NCBI GenBank assembly: GCA_016214035.1
Contig: JACRPF010000005.1
Location: 1-64,000, forward strand
Origin: Spirochaetota bacterium
GTDB taxonomy: Bacteria; Spirochaetota; Brachyspiria; Brachyspirales; JACRPF01
Reading direction: 5' to 3'
DNA: 64,000 bases
In this document: positions 1 to 7,540 of the stretch, one piece after another
How the letters are laid out: every line of letters begins with the position of its first letter
Position numbering within the stretch: position 1 is the first letter of the stretch
The notes under the pieces: generated by a model
What the model was told of the DNA's origin: nothing
What the model saw: only the letters and a program-made list of their open reading frames with translations
Database searches by the model: none
Position numbers and translations under genes: made by a program

Positions 1-402
1 CCTTCGACTGTGAACGCAGCGCCTTCGACTGTGAATGCCGAGTCTTCGACCGGGAATGCAGGGCCTTCGGCCGTGAACGCAGCGCCTTCGGCAGTGAACG
101 CAGCGCCTTCGACTGTGAACGCAGCGCCTTCGACTGTGAACGCAGCGCCTTCGGCCGTGAACGCAGCGCCTTCGACTGTGAACGCAGCGCCTTCGACTGT
201 GAATGCCGAGTCTTCGACCGGGAATGCAGGGCCTTCGGCCGTGAACGCAGCGCCTTCGGCCGTGAACGCAGCGCCTTCGACTGTGAATGCCGAGTCTTCG
301 ACCGGGAATGCAGGGCCTTCGGCCGTGAACGCAGTGCCTTCGGCAGTGAACGCTGAGTATTCGACTGTGAACGCTGAGTATTCGCCCGACTGTGAATGTC
401 GG
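1..402. repeat. 21-bp tandem repeat array (18 units plus a degenerate one)
   Basis: Eighteen contiguous 21-bp units fill positions 1-378, followed by one degenerate 24-bp unit. Units start CCTTCG or TCTTCG/TATTCG, vary mainly at positions 7-10 (ACTG, GCCG, GCAG, CCGG), and end in GAACGCAGCG, GAATGCCGAG or GAATGCAGGG. Higher-order order is visible: the trio ACTG..GCCGAG, then CCGG..GCAGGG, then GCCG recurs three times, so blocks of units were duplicated. The plus strand encodes the heptapeptide P-S-[TA]-V-N-A-[AE] without stops, and one minus frame reads A-A-F-T-V-E-G. The array runs off the left edge, so it may be the 3' end of a repeat protein. The plus frame then continues across the terminator of the next gene, which argues that the tail is not genuine coding sequence. 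There are no spacers, so it is not CRISPR. Confidence 0.9.
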
Positions 403-454
403 ACGGATGAATTGGACTGTGATAGATTACTCGTTGTGAGTTTGAACCATGATA

Positions 455-489
455 TAAAAAAGCCCGGGCGGGAGAACCCCGTCCGGGCC
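455..489 (-). terminator. Rho-independent terminator of the 509-889 gene
   Basis: Read on the minus strand, an 11-bp GC stem (GCCCGGACGGG pairing with CCCGCCCGGGC, one G-T pair) with a 5-nt loop is followed directly by six T residues. It lies about 20 nt past the stop of the 126-residue gene. Its sequence resembles the terminator at 40574-40611, which follows a remnant of the same gene family. Confidence 0.88.
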
Positions 490-508
490 TTAACGTTTGA
501 TGCTCACG

Positions 509-889
509 TTATGCGGTCCGCTTTTCAGCTTTTGCCGCTTCAGTCACCGCCGCGCTTTTCACACGCGACATCGACGTGCGCAGCATCCTGAGCTCGCGGC
601 TCAGTGCATCGTTTCTGCCGATGGTGCCGACGATGAGGTTCAAAACCCCCGAAGCGGCATCATAGGCCGTCGCGGCCGATTTCCGCGAACGCGCCGTAGT
701 GTTCCGCAGGTCAGCGGTCATCCGGATCTGTGTGTTCTCGGCGTCAAAGGCTTCGGTCACCATGCCTTTGAGCACCTCGATTCTTCCGGACACATCCACT
801 CCCGCTGCCTTCAGCGTATCCGCATTGGTCGTGAGTACGTTGAGAATCCGCTGTGCGAATTCCCGGTTCATCGTTTCTGTGAGTGCCAT
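509..889 (-). CDS. Small hypothetical protein, alpha-helical, 126 aa
   Basis: I do not recognise the family. The start is well supported: AGGAGGT lies 5 nt before the ATG, and a strong terminator follows the stop. The product has no signal peptide or membrane segment, is rich in Ala, Thr, Arg and Lys, and looks mainly helical; the C-terminal 20 residues are Lys/Ala-rich. Residues about 85-126 (LIVGTIG...SRELRMLR) match the translated remnant at 40.42-40.56 kb, so this is a family with at least two copies in the genome. It stands alone between the 21-bp repeat and the MITE-like element. A structural or DNA-associated role would be a guess from composition only. Confidence 0.82.
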   Translation of the reverse strand: MALTETMNREFAQRILNVLTTNADTLKAAGVDVSGRIEVLKGMVTEAFDAENTQIRMTADLRNTTARSRKSAATAYDAASGVLNLIVGTIGRNDALSRELRMLRTSMSRVKSAAVTEAAKAEKRTA

Positions 890-1019
890 AAGTCACCTCC
901 TATTTTTTATTTTGTAAGTTTTTCATAAAAAATCATCACGCGCGCTTGACTTTTTTTCATGTCCTTACGATATTATATACGTATTAGTGTTGCAGTTACG
1001 GATCTTTTTCGATCTAGTT

Positions 1020-1213
1020 CTCTGAATATATACAGTTTCAACCAACCGCCATTCCTGTCATTGCGAGCCCGGAGGGCGAAGTAATCTATCTCTATCTTTT
1101 GCGGATTGCTTCGTCACCATACCGGCATCGCTGCACTCGCCGCTATGGTTCCTCGCAATGACTTTCTTGACGGCGCTTACCATGTACGGTAAAAAAAACT
1201 TATATATTCAGAG
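1020..1213. mobile_element. MITE-like element with 18-19 bp terminal inverted repeats
   Basis: The left end CTCTGAATATATACAGTTT (1020-1038) is the inverse of AAACTTATATATTCAGAG (1196-1213) apart from one inserted base. Inside lies a second dyad: TCATTGCGAG...GAAGTAATC near 1058-1086 and GATTGCTTC...CTCGCAATGA near 1104-1162. This GTCATTGCGAG/GCAATC type of palindrome is a common dispersed repeat in environmental bacterial genomes. At about 194 bp with no ORF, the unit fits a non-autonomous miniature element. No clear target-site duplication is visible. The flanking 890-1019 and 1214-1286 hold no gene. Confidence 0.7.
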
Positions 1214-1286
1214 TTGGCAAATAATCTTGGACACCCCTTGCCCCAAGTATTGGGGAAGGGGCGGGGGCGGGGGATAGGGGCTTTTT

Positions 1287-2240
1287 ATGAATACAACATC
1301 ATCCATTGATGACACCACCATCATCAACGGCATCCTTCACAACAACATGAAATGCTATCGCCTTTTCCAGAGCCGCTACTTCACCTATATCAAACATCTT
1401 TTCTCCCGCTGGATCAACGACGCATCCGACGCCGAAGAACTTTCCTGCGACGTAATGATGAAAGTCATCAATACCATCGACCGTTTCGATGCAGCTAAAG
1501 GCAATATGCGTCTTTGGATCTATGTCATCGCCATCAATACCAGGAACGATTATCTCCGCAAACTTGCCGCCCGTGAAAAGGAAGCGAAAGTAGTATCGTT
1601 GGATGAACCCGTAACCACCGGCAGTGACATGCTCCGCATCGATTTTCTGGTGGACACAAGCTCCGACGGTTCGGAATTGTCATCATCTTCAGCATATACG
1701 TCCGATCCGGGTCTTCAGGCAGCGCAGGAAATCATCAAAGGACTCTCCGCAGATACCCGCTATATACTTCAGATGCATGCCGACGGCTATACCTCGTCTG
1801 AAATAGCCGAAACCGTTCACAAACCGGAAGGCACCATCCGGAGCATCTGCTCACGCATCAAGAAGGCAATTCGTGCAGCGTATGAGAAGGTCATGAACAG
1901 CAAAGAGCACGAGGCATCGGTCACTGAGCGGCTTGCGCTGAGCCGTTGCACCGAGCATGCCGAGGTGGCTGTCGAAGCGAGTCGAAGTGCGGCCCAGTGT
2001 GTATGTAACGATGTTCCGGCAGCAGATAATGCTGTGATTACCACGAATGCCGAACCGGCAGATGAATGTGACGTGAACGCTGCATCGTGGAGAACAAGGG
2101 CTCATGAGCCCTTGCTCTATGAAGTATGGGCCTACTATGCAACCGTACTCATCCGAAAATTGCTATCCTATTTCGGCGCGCTGTTCAAGCGACCGCATGG
2201 TCACTTCAACCCAAGCCGTGCCTTAGCCTCGGCACTGTAA
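1287..2240 (+). CDS. ECF-type RNA polymerase sigma factor with a long C-terminal tail
   Basis: This sigma70-family factor would direct RNA polymerase to a specific promoter set. Region 2 spans about residues 22-93 (YRLFQSRYFTYIKHLF... RLWIYVIAINTRNDYLRK) and region 4, a helix-turn-helix, about 147-205 (LSADTRYILQM...SSEIAETVHKPEGTIRS). ECF factors are usually near 180-200 residues; this one has about 110 more. The extra part is low-complexity (Ala, Val, Asn, Cys) and ends with a hydrophobic stretch around residues 275-297 followed by basic residues, which could be a membrane-associating or regulatory segment. No anti-sigma gene adjoins it. A purine-rich GGGGGATAGGGG precedes the ATG. The 3' end overlaps the convergent SBP gene by about 40 nt, so the last codons are less certain. 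Confidence 0.8.
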   Translation: MNTTSSIDDTTIINGILHNNMKCYRLFQSRYFTYIKHLFSRWINDASDAEELSCDVMMKVINTIDRFDAAKGNMRLWIYVIAINTRNDYLRKLAAREKEAKVVSLDEPVTTGSDMLRIDFLVDTSSDGSELSSSSAYTSDPGLQAAQEIIKGLSADTRYILQMHADGYTSSEIAETVHKPEGTIRSICSRIKKAIRAAYEKVMNSKEHEASVTERLALSRCTEHAEVAVEASRSAAQCVCNDVPAADNAVITTNAEPADECDVNAASWRTRAHEPLLYEVWAYYATVLIRKLLSYFGALFKRPHGHFNPSRALASAL

Positions 2241-4156
2241 TTGAATGCCGGCTGTATCTGTCCGCCGCCCGTTGCCACGCGCGAGAGGAGCGAGCGTTCA
2301 TAACTCACATCCACCTCGCGGGTGAAGCGCAGCATCACATAGCGGTACTTCGCCGCGTATTCGGCGCGCTTCGCCTCGTTGGTGGCCGAGAACATCTTGA
2401 CGCGCATCATCGTCTGGAGCTTTTCGTCGTTGATGATGCTCCGCCGCCAGTTCTTGTTCACGATCATGTAATCGTTGTAGCCGCGGTCGAGGTAGTAGGG
2501 GACGAAGTCCTTGCACATATCGTCATAGGACATCTGTCCCACCTGATACATCGCATAGACCTGCTGCCATTTTATGGTGGATTCGCCGCCGAGGCTGATG
2601 TTCCATCCGCCCACAACGCCGTCAACATGCGGCTGAAAATATTTAAGCACGCCGGTGGCCGTTGCGCCGCGTATCGACGGTATCCAGCCGATTATCTCGT
2701 TGAGCTTGTTGTTGTTCTCTTTCGACGCCATGAACAGAAGAAAATCGATGGCGTAGCGTTTGCGCTCGGGTGCGCTCTCCGGTGTGGGGCAGCCGAACGG
2801 GAACCCCATGCCCGGGTCTTCGAACGACGGTCCGAGAAAGTCTTTGTAGAGTTCAGGGCTGTTTTTGTCCGGGTAGGGGAAATCCATAACGCCCACCGTG
2901 AAGCCGTTGTCCTTGGCCTGTTCGGCGAGCGTCTGTGCGTCCCAGGTGCCGGTGACGATGAACACCGACCGTCCCTGCACGAACATGAGCACCGCATCGT
3001 CGCGTTTGAGCCCGGTGAAGCCCTGCATGGAGTTGCTCGCAAGCTGCGCCACCATGGCGAACCGTGAGCGGTAGGGCGGATAGTTCATGTCCACAAGGCC
3101 GGTCTTGAAACCGATATACTGTTCCGCGGCGCTCACGCTGCAGTCGTGGTTGAAATCTATCCTGTCGCGGGCCTTCGACGTCATGACGTTGAAGAACGCA
3201 CCTTCGAGCCAATTCATGTGATAGCTCGAGTTGGCGATGGGTACATAGGGCGTCACGGTGAGTTCGTAATCGGCGAGTTTCTTTTTCGCCTCGGCGAGCG
3301 CCGCATCTCCGCGCGCATTGGAAACCGCTTTCCGCAGCTGTGCGAGGTCGTCACCCGTCTTTTTATTTATGTAGCGCTCTTTTTTTATCATTTCGCAGAC
3401 GGCAAGAAAGTCACTCCATGATGCGGGTGCGTTCGTACGTCCCGTGAGCTTCAGCAGGAGGTCTTTATTATAGTAGATACGCACCATATGCATCGAAAGG
3501 CCTACGGTCATGTATTCCTGCACATCGGCATTATAGCAGTTTTTGAAACCGTCCTTTGCCGTATCGCGAAGTGCCACGCCCTTGAACTCGTTGTTCTCGT
3601 TGTACGGATTGGGGCTCATCATATAGTCGGTGAGCGGCGTGAAATAGCGCATGTAGTAGCCGACGAGCAGATTGTAGGGCACGCCGAGCGCGCATTCGAT
3701 GAGGTCGGGCGCGGTGCCGCCGAGCATCTGCGTGATGAACCACTGACCGTAGGTGGATTCCGGAACGGTGTTCTGAATTATCTTCACGTTCGGGTGAAGC
3801 TTCTGATACTCTTTTATCATGTAATTGATGCCGTCGCGGCAGCCGGGTTCAAGCTGCCAGTGCGCGATGCGTATGGTAACCGTATTCGCCCGGGCGCTTC
3901 TCGGGAGTTTGATGCTCATGCCCGGCTTGAGTGTATCACCCTGCTGAACATCGGGGTAGTTTTCGCCGCAGAGTACATCAACCGACGTGTTGTACGACTT
4001 CGCGATTGACGCGAGCGTTTCGCCCGCTTTGACCACATGGAACGCCTCTTCATCAACGCGCTGATTGAGGAAGACTGTTATTGCGGCGGCGACAAAGGCG
4101 ATTACGATGGCGAGTATGCCGAAATTCTTTCGCAGCAAATCCAGGATTTTTTTCAT
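2201..4156 (-). CDS. Membrane-anchored LysM / ABC-type sugar-binding protein fusion
   Basis: Likely an extracytoplasmic solute-binding protein for an ABC sugar importer. Residues 13-30 form one hydrophobic anchor. Residues 39-85 are a LysM peptidoglycan-binding domain (FHVVKAGETLASIAKSYNTS... GDTLKPGMSIKLP). From about residue 93 a family-1 binding-protein fold follows (TIRIAHWQLEPG, KLHPNVKIIQNTV, QMLGGTAPDLIE, FIVTGTWDAQ). At 651 residues it is much longer than the usual 400-450, from the LysM module and insertions. It has no lipobox cysteine, so anchoring would be by the N-terminal helix plus LysM. A strong GAAGGAG site precedes the ATG. No permease or ATPase gene is nearby. The XylR-type regulator next door probably controls it. 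Confidence 0.88.
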   Translation of the reverse strand: MKKILDLLRKNFGILAIVIAFVAAAITVFLNQRVDEEAFHVVKAGETLASIAKSYNTSVDVLCGENYPDVQQGDTLKPGMSIKLPRSARANTVTIRIAHWQLEPGCRDGINYMIKEYQKLHPNVKIIQNTVPESTYGQWFITQMLGGTAPDLIECALGVPYNLLVGYYMRYFTPLTDYMMSPNPYNENNEFKGVALRDTAKDGFKNCYNADVQEYMTVGLSMHMVRIYYNKDLLLKLTGRTNAPASWSDFLAVCEMIKKERYINKKTGDDLAQLRKAVSNARGDAALAEAKKKLADYELTVTPYVPIANSSYHMNWLEGAFFNVMTSKARDRIDFNHDCSVSAAEQYIGFKTGLVDMNYPPYRSRFAMVAQLASNSMQGFTGLKRDDAVLMFVQGRSVFIVTGTWDAQTLAEQAKDNGFTVGVMDFPYPDKNSPELYKDFLGPSFEDPGMGFPFGCPTPESAPERKRYAIDFLLFMASKENNNKLNEIIGWIPSIRGATATGVLKYFQPHVDGVVGGWNISLGGESTIKWQQVYAMYQVGQMSYDDMCKDFVPYYLDRGYNDYMIVNKNWRRSIINDEKLQTMMRVKMFSATNEAKRAEYAAKYRYVMLRFTREVDVSYERSLLSRVATGGGQIQPAFNYSAEAKARLGLK

Positions 4157-4202
4157 GTGTGTCTCCTTCGTTCAGTTCCATTGTCGACTGCAGTCAATGT
4201 TC

Positions 4203-4269
4203 AGTATAGGCTACAATCGGCGTTAATGCTACAGAATTTCCGACACGGCAAAGTGAAGGTTTTCCGACA
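4203..4269 (-). promoter_or_regulatory. Predicted activator-dependent promoter of the LysM-SBP gene
   Basis: On the minus strand a good -10 TATACT (plus 4203-4208) has no recognisable -35 at 17 nt. Just upstream are two direct repeats, TGTCGGAAA on the minus strand (plus TTTCCGACA at 4237-4245 and 4261-4269), 24 bp apart, the proximal one abutting the -35 region. This is the classic layout for AraC-family activation, and the neighbouring regulator is of that family. A perfect 10-bp palindrome GACTGCAGTC (4186-4195) lies at the expected transcription start. Confidence 0.55.
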
Positions 4270-4272
4270 TGG

Positions 4273-5508
4273 TCATTCCCCGCGTCGTTTGCGATAGGCG
4301 CCGGGGCTGAGGCTGAATTTATTTCTGAAGAGCGCATTGAAGTGCTGGTAATTGTGAAAGCCCGATTCATAGACGATGTCGGTGACCGGACGTTTTGTAT
4401 CGGTGAGGAGCGATGCCGCCTTCGCGAGACGGTATTCGTTCAGAATATGCAGATACGGTACGCCGAGCACCCGCCTGCATTTGCGTCCGAATGAGTCGCG
4501 GTGCATGCCGAAGAAGAGCGCCACGTTCTTCGCGTTGTCATCGTGATAGTTTTTTTCCACATAGGAACGAACGGCGTCCTTGAATTGGCTGTCATTGCGG
4601 ACAACGCCGGCTGTTCGGCGCGATGAATTGCGTACGACCAGCGCCGGTTTGACCGACACCGTTTTCGGTGTGCTCAGCCGTCCGCGTACGCGCGATGCGA
4701 TAAGGCGCACACTTTCGCTCCCGATGCGACTGAAGTTCTGCCGCACCGTGGTTATCGAATGAGCGGCGGTCTGCCGCGGTTCGTCGTCGAAGGCGGTTAT
4801 CGCGATGTCGTCGGGTACGCGGATGCCTTCGCTGTCAAGATGCTGGCGGACATAGACGGCGTCGAGGACGCTGTCGAGCATTATCGCCGACGGCCGCGTC
4901 CTCATCGTCACGAGCCAGTTGCCGATGCGCCGTGCGACGGTGTTTCTGAACTGTTCCATGCCGTCGACGGTGAGCGCCGCGGGTGTGGTGAGAAATTTCA
5001 GGTAGGCCGTATCCGCCCGGTATATCCATTTTGTGCTGACGGGAATATTATGGCGGCGTATCGCGGCGAGATAACCCTCATACCGCCGCATCGCATACGG
5101 TTCGCCGCATGAGAGCGCGTAGCCGATGGAGCGGTGACCTTCGCGGTACAGATGGTCGACGATAATGCCCGTGCCGTATTCCTCGTCGGAACCGGCGTAC
5201 ACGGTGTCGGCGCGTCCGGTCTCGAACAGTATGTTCACGCACGGCTTTTCACGTTCAATCGCCTGCCACGCCGTCTGCCATTTTTTCACCGCGACGATGG
5301 CGCCGATGATGCCGTCGTAGTTTTTATGCAGTCCCTTGCGGTAAAAAGAATCTACGGGGTTGTCGATGTCGAACCGATCGATAAAGACACCGTATCGGGC
5401 GGCCGCGGTGTGCATGCCGGAAAACAGATCCATCACCAATAATGAATTGACTTCGGTGCGGAAGTCATATCCGCTGAATATGAATGCTATCTTCAGTTCC
5501 CGCCGCAT
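4273..5508 (-). CDS. XylR-type transcriptional regulator (LacI-like sensor plus AraC HTH)
   Basis: Residues about 1-285 form a periplasmic-binding-protein-like sugar sensor without the N-terminal LacI helix-turn-helix (GSDEEYGTGIIVDHLYREGHRSIGY, IRVPDDIAITAFDDEP). Residues about 310-411 are an AraC-type DNA-binding domain (LLTDTKRPVTDIVYESGFHNYQHFNALFRNKF.LSPGAYRKR). Xylose regulator XylR has this architecture, and such hybrids usually activate sugar-uptake or catabolic genes on ligand binding. It lies directly upstream of, and on the same strand as, the sugar-binding protein gene, whose promoter carries paired direct repeats. The ligand cannot be told from sequence. The FucA-type aldolase gene ends only 14 nt upstream, so the two may be cotranscribed. 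Confidence 0.9.
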   Translation of the reverse strand: MRRELKIAFIFSGYDFRTEVNSLLVMDLFSGMHTAAARYGVFIDRFDIDNPVDSFYRKGLHKNYDGIIGAIVAVKKWQTAWQAIEREKPCVNILFETGRADTVYAGSDEEYGTGIIVDHLYREGHRSIGYALSCGEPYAMRRYEGYLAAIRRHNIPVSTKWIYRADTAYLKFLTTPAALTVDGMEQFRNTVARRIGNWLVTMRTRPSAIMLDSVLDAVYVRQHLDSEGIRVPDDIAITAFDDEPRQTAAHSITTVRQNFSRIGSESVRLIASRVRGRLSTPKTVSVKPALVVRNSSRRTAGVVRNDSQFKDAVRSYVEKNYHDDNAKNVALFFGMHRDSFGRKCRRVLGVPYLHILNEYRLAKAASLLTDTKRPVTDIVYESGFHNYQHFNALFRNKFSLSPGAYRKRRGE

Positions 5509-5522
5509 GTTCCCTCGTTAGT

Positions 5523-6152
5523 CTATCGTCCCATAAGCCCGTCGATCTCATCGAGCTGTTTTTCATCGAGCTCAACGGTGTTGCCGATCTGCGCGGCGAT
5601 CACCGAAAGCCGCGCGGCGGCCTCGAGCACTTCAAGCCGGTCGAACGCCTCGATGAGCGATTTTCCCAGCGCAATGACGCCGTGATTGGCCATAAGTATG
5701 CAATTATGCGAACGGGCAGTCTCCGCCACCGACGAGGCGAGCGCGGGCGTTCCCATAAGCGCATACGGCGCGTATCCCGGCGTACCAACGATGGCATACG
5801 ATTCCGCGATGAGCCTGGTATTGAGCGGTGTTTTGCTCGCGGTGAACGCGCTCGCGGTGACCGGATGCGCATGTACGACGGCTCTGATATCCGGACGGCA
5901 TTTATATATCGCCAGATGCATTCCCGCCTCGATGCTGGGCGAAAGTTCCGGCGTGAGATTCTCTCCCGTCATTTTCAGTATACCCACCTGTCCGGCGTTC
6001 AATTCGCCCTTGTCGAATTTCGATGCCGTAAGCAGCACATGTTCATCCGTGACACGCAGCGATATATTTCCGCCCGATGTCGTGGTAAGTCCCTGCCGGT
6101 AGAGCCGGCGCATGCAGTCAGCAACAGCCGTGCGTTCGTTTTTATACTTCAT
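5523..6152 (-). CDS. Class II aldolase/adducin family, L-fuculose-phosphate aldolase-like
   Basis: Probably a zinc-dependent aldolase cleaving a ketose 1-phosphate (for example fuculose or rhamnulose 1-phosphate) to DHAP and lactaldehyde. Family signatures are present: TTSGGNISLR near the N-terminus, the phosphate loop region with TASKFDKGEL, the metal ligands HAHP in VVHAHPVTA, and the third His in MANHGVIALG. Of two possible starts I chose the ATG at 6152, because it gives the usual family N-terminus and because a consensus promoter ends 7 nt before it; the longer version would begin inside the promoter. The mRNA may therefore be leaderless. Substrate is not determined. No matching kinase lies in the window, and the isomerase at 23.5-24.9 kb is in a different operon. 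Confidence 0.88.
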   Translation of the reverse strand: MKYKNERTAVADCMRRLYRQGLTTTSGGNISLRVTDEHVLLTASKFDKGELNAGQVGILKMTGENLTPELSPSIEAGMHLAIYKCRPDIRAVVHAHPVTASAFTASKTPLNTRLIAESYAIVGTPGYAPYALMGTPALASSVAETARSHNCILMANHGVIALGKSLIEAFDRLEVLEAAARLSVIAAQIGNTVELDEKQLDEIDGLMGR

Positions 6153-6159
6153 GCGCGTA

Positions 6160-6188
6160 AGTATACTTCGTCGCAAATGTGTCGTCAA
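6160..6188 (-). promoter_or_regulatory. Sigma70-type promoter of the FucA-like gene, apparently leaderless
   Basis: Minus-strand TTGACG (plus 6183-6188), a 17-nt spacer and TATACT (plus 6160-6165) stand 7 nt before the ATG at 6152. The expected +1 therefore falls on or next to the A of the start codon, with no room for a Shine-Dalgarno site. Confidence 0.7.
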
Positions 6189-6245
6189 GCGAACGATGTG
6201 CCGTGAATGCGCAGTGCATCGTCCGTATGGCGCGAGCAGATTGTA

Positions 6246-6274
6246 TTGTGAAAAATGTTCCGCGGTGATATAGT
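6246..6274 (+). promoter_or_regulatory. Sigma70-type promoter of the M24 peptidase gene
   Basis: TTGTGA (6246-6251), 17 nt, TATAGT (6269-6274), about 30 nt ahead of the ATG. It is divergent from the FucA-like promoter in a 150-bp intergenic region. Confidence 0.55.
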
Positions 6275-6303
6275 CAGCAGACCTTCAACAACGGAAAAGC
6301 ATC

Positions 6304-7506
6304 ATGAGTAAAAAAACATTCCTTCCCGCAGATGAGTCGTCACGGCGGCTGAGCGGACTGAAAGCCCGGATATCTTCGGCGGGCCTTGATGCCGTCATGC
6401 TCTTTAACGGCATGGACCAGTTCTATTATACGGGTACCATACAGAACGGATTTCTTTTCGTCCCCGCTGCGGGTGATCCGCTCTATTTCGTACGCAGGAA
6501 CATCGAGCGGGCGCGTACGGAATCCCCGTTCACGGCGATACACCCGTACTCATCGTTCAGGGACGCAAAGGCGGTGATGGACGTGAACCGTGCTGCTGCA
6601 GCAAAAGTAGGCATCGATGAAGGCGATATTTCTGTGTCGCTCATGAAGATGCTCACGAAGTATTTTCCGCAGACTGTGTTCGCCGACGCGGCGGCCGTAT
6701 TTAAAAAGCAGCGCGCCGTAAAATCGGCGTATGAGATAGCGAAGATGCGTTCAGCGGGCAGGGTGGGGCATGACGTGATGGCCGCCGTACCGTCGATGCT
6801 CCGCGAGGGCATGACGGAATGGGAGCTCGGGCTTATGCTGTTCCATAAAGTGGCCGAGCTCGGACAATCGCCGTCGCTCAGGTTTTCCGGCGGTATAGCG
6901 GAATTCTTTCTCGGCAATGTCTGTTTCGGCGATTCTTCGCTCGCACCCACGTCGTTCGACGGACCGGGCGGACTTGCCGGACTTTCACCGGCGCATCCCT
7001 ATACCGGAAGCAATCGCAAACTGAAACGCGGCGATCTCGTCTACATCGACATCGGTTTTCCGTTCGAAGAGTATTATGTGGACAAGACGCGTGTTTTCAG
7101 TTTCGGCGCAAAGCCCGCACCGGACGTGCTCAAGGCGCATGAGCTCTGCCTCCGTGTGCAGGAAGCGATACGCGCGCGCCTGAAACCCGGTGAAATACCG
7201 TCGCAGATCTATGACGACATCTACGCGACGATACTCGCGGACCCGATTGACGCCGAGAATTTCATGGGCTACGGTCAGAACAGGGTGAAATTCTTCGGAC
7301 ACGGCCTCGGGCTTGTGGTGAACGAATATCCCGTCATCGCCCCGAAGTTCGACGAGCCGCTTGAGGAGAACATGACGCTCGCACTTGAACCGAAGAAAGG
7401 GCTTACCGGTATCGGCATGGTGGGTATTGAGAATACATATCGTGTCACGAGTGCGGGCGGCGAGAACCTGACGGAAGACGACGATTCGATACTGGTCGTT
7501 GAGTGA
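6304..7506 (+). CDS. M24-family metallopeptidase (Xaa-Pro aminopeptidase-like)
   Basis: A cytoplasmic dinuclear-metal peptidase of the pita-bread fold, probably removing an N-terminal residue before proline. All five metal ligands are visible in order: Asp249 (VYIDIG), Asp260 (YVDKTR), His333 (GHGLGL), Glu362 (LALEPK) and Glu376 (GIENTY). Residues about 10-140 form the creatinase-like N-terminal domain. The 400-residue length is normal for the family. Several M24 homologues are creatinases or lyases, so Xaa-Pro specificity is inferred. It has its own promoter and stands alone between divergent and convergent neighbours. Confidence 0.9.
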   Translation: MSKKTFLPADESSRRLSGLKARISSAGLDAVMLFNGMDQFYYTGTIQNGFLFVPAAGDPLYFVRRNIERARTESPFTAIHPYSSFRDAKAVMDVNRAAAAKVGIDEGDISVSLMKMLTKYFPQTVFADAAAVFKKQRAVKSAYEIAKMRSAGRVGHDVMAAVPSMLREGMTEWELGLMLFHKVAELGQSPSLRFSGGIAEFFLGNVCFGDSSLAPTSFDGPGGLAGLSPAHPYTGSNRKLKRGDLVYIDIGFPFEEYYVDKTRVFSFGAKPAPDVLKAHELCLRVQEAIRARLKPGEIPSQIYDDIYATILADPIDAENFMGYGQNRVKFFGHGLGLVVNEYPVIAPKFDEPLEENMTLALEPKKGLTGIGMVGIENTYRVTSAGGENLTEDDDSILVVE

Positions 7507-7540
7507 GCATCGGTTTCAGCTTTCAGCGTGCGTCGTTCCG

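Noticed and set aside
1-402. CRISPR array
   Set aside because: Units are 21 bp, contiguous and without spacers; no cas genes nearby.
10-591. A 193-codon plus-strand frame through the repeats and into the 509-889 gene
   Set aside because: Its second half crosses the terminator and runs antisense to a well-supported gene; only the repeat part could be coding.
2126-3067. A 313-codon plus-strand frame
   Set aside because: It is antisense to the LysM-SBP gene, which has clear domains and a ribosome site; it is a high-GC shadow frame.
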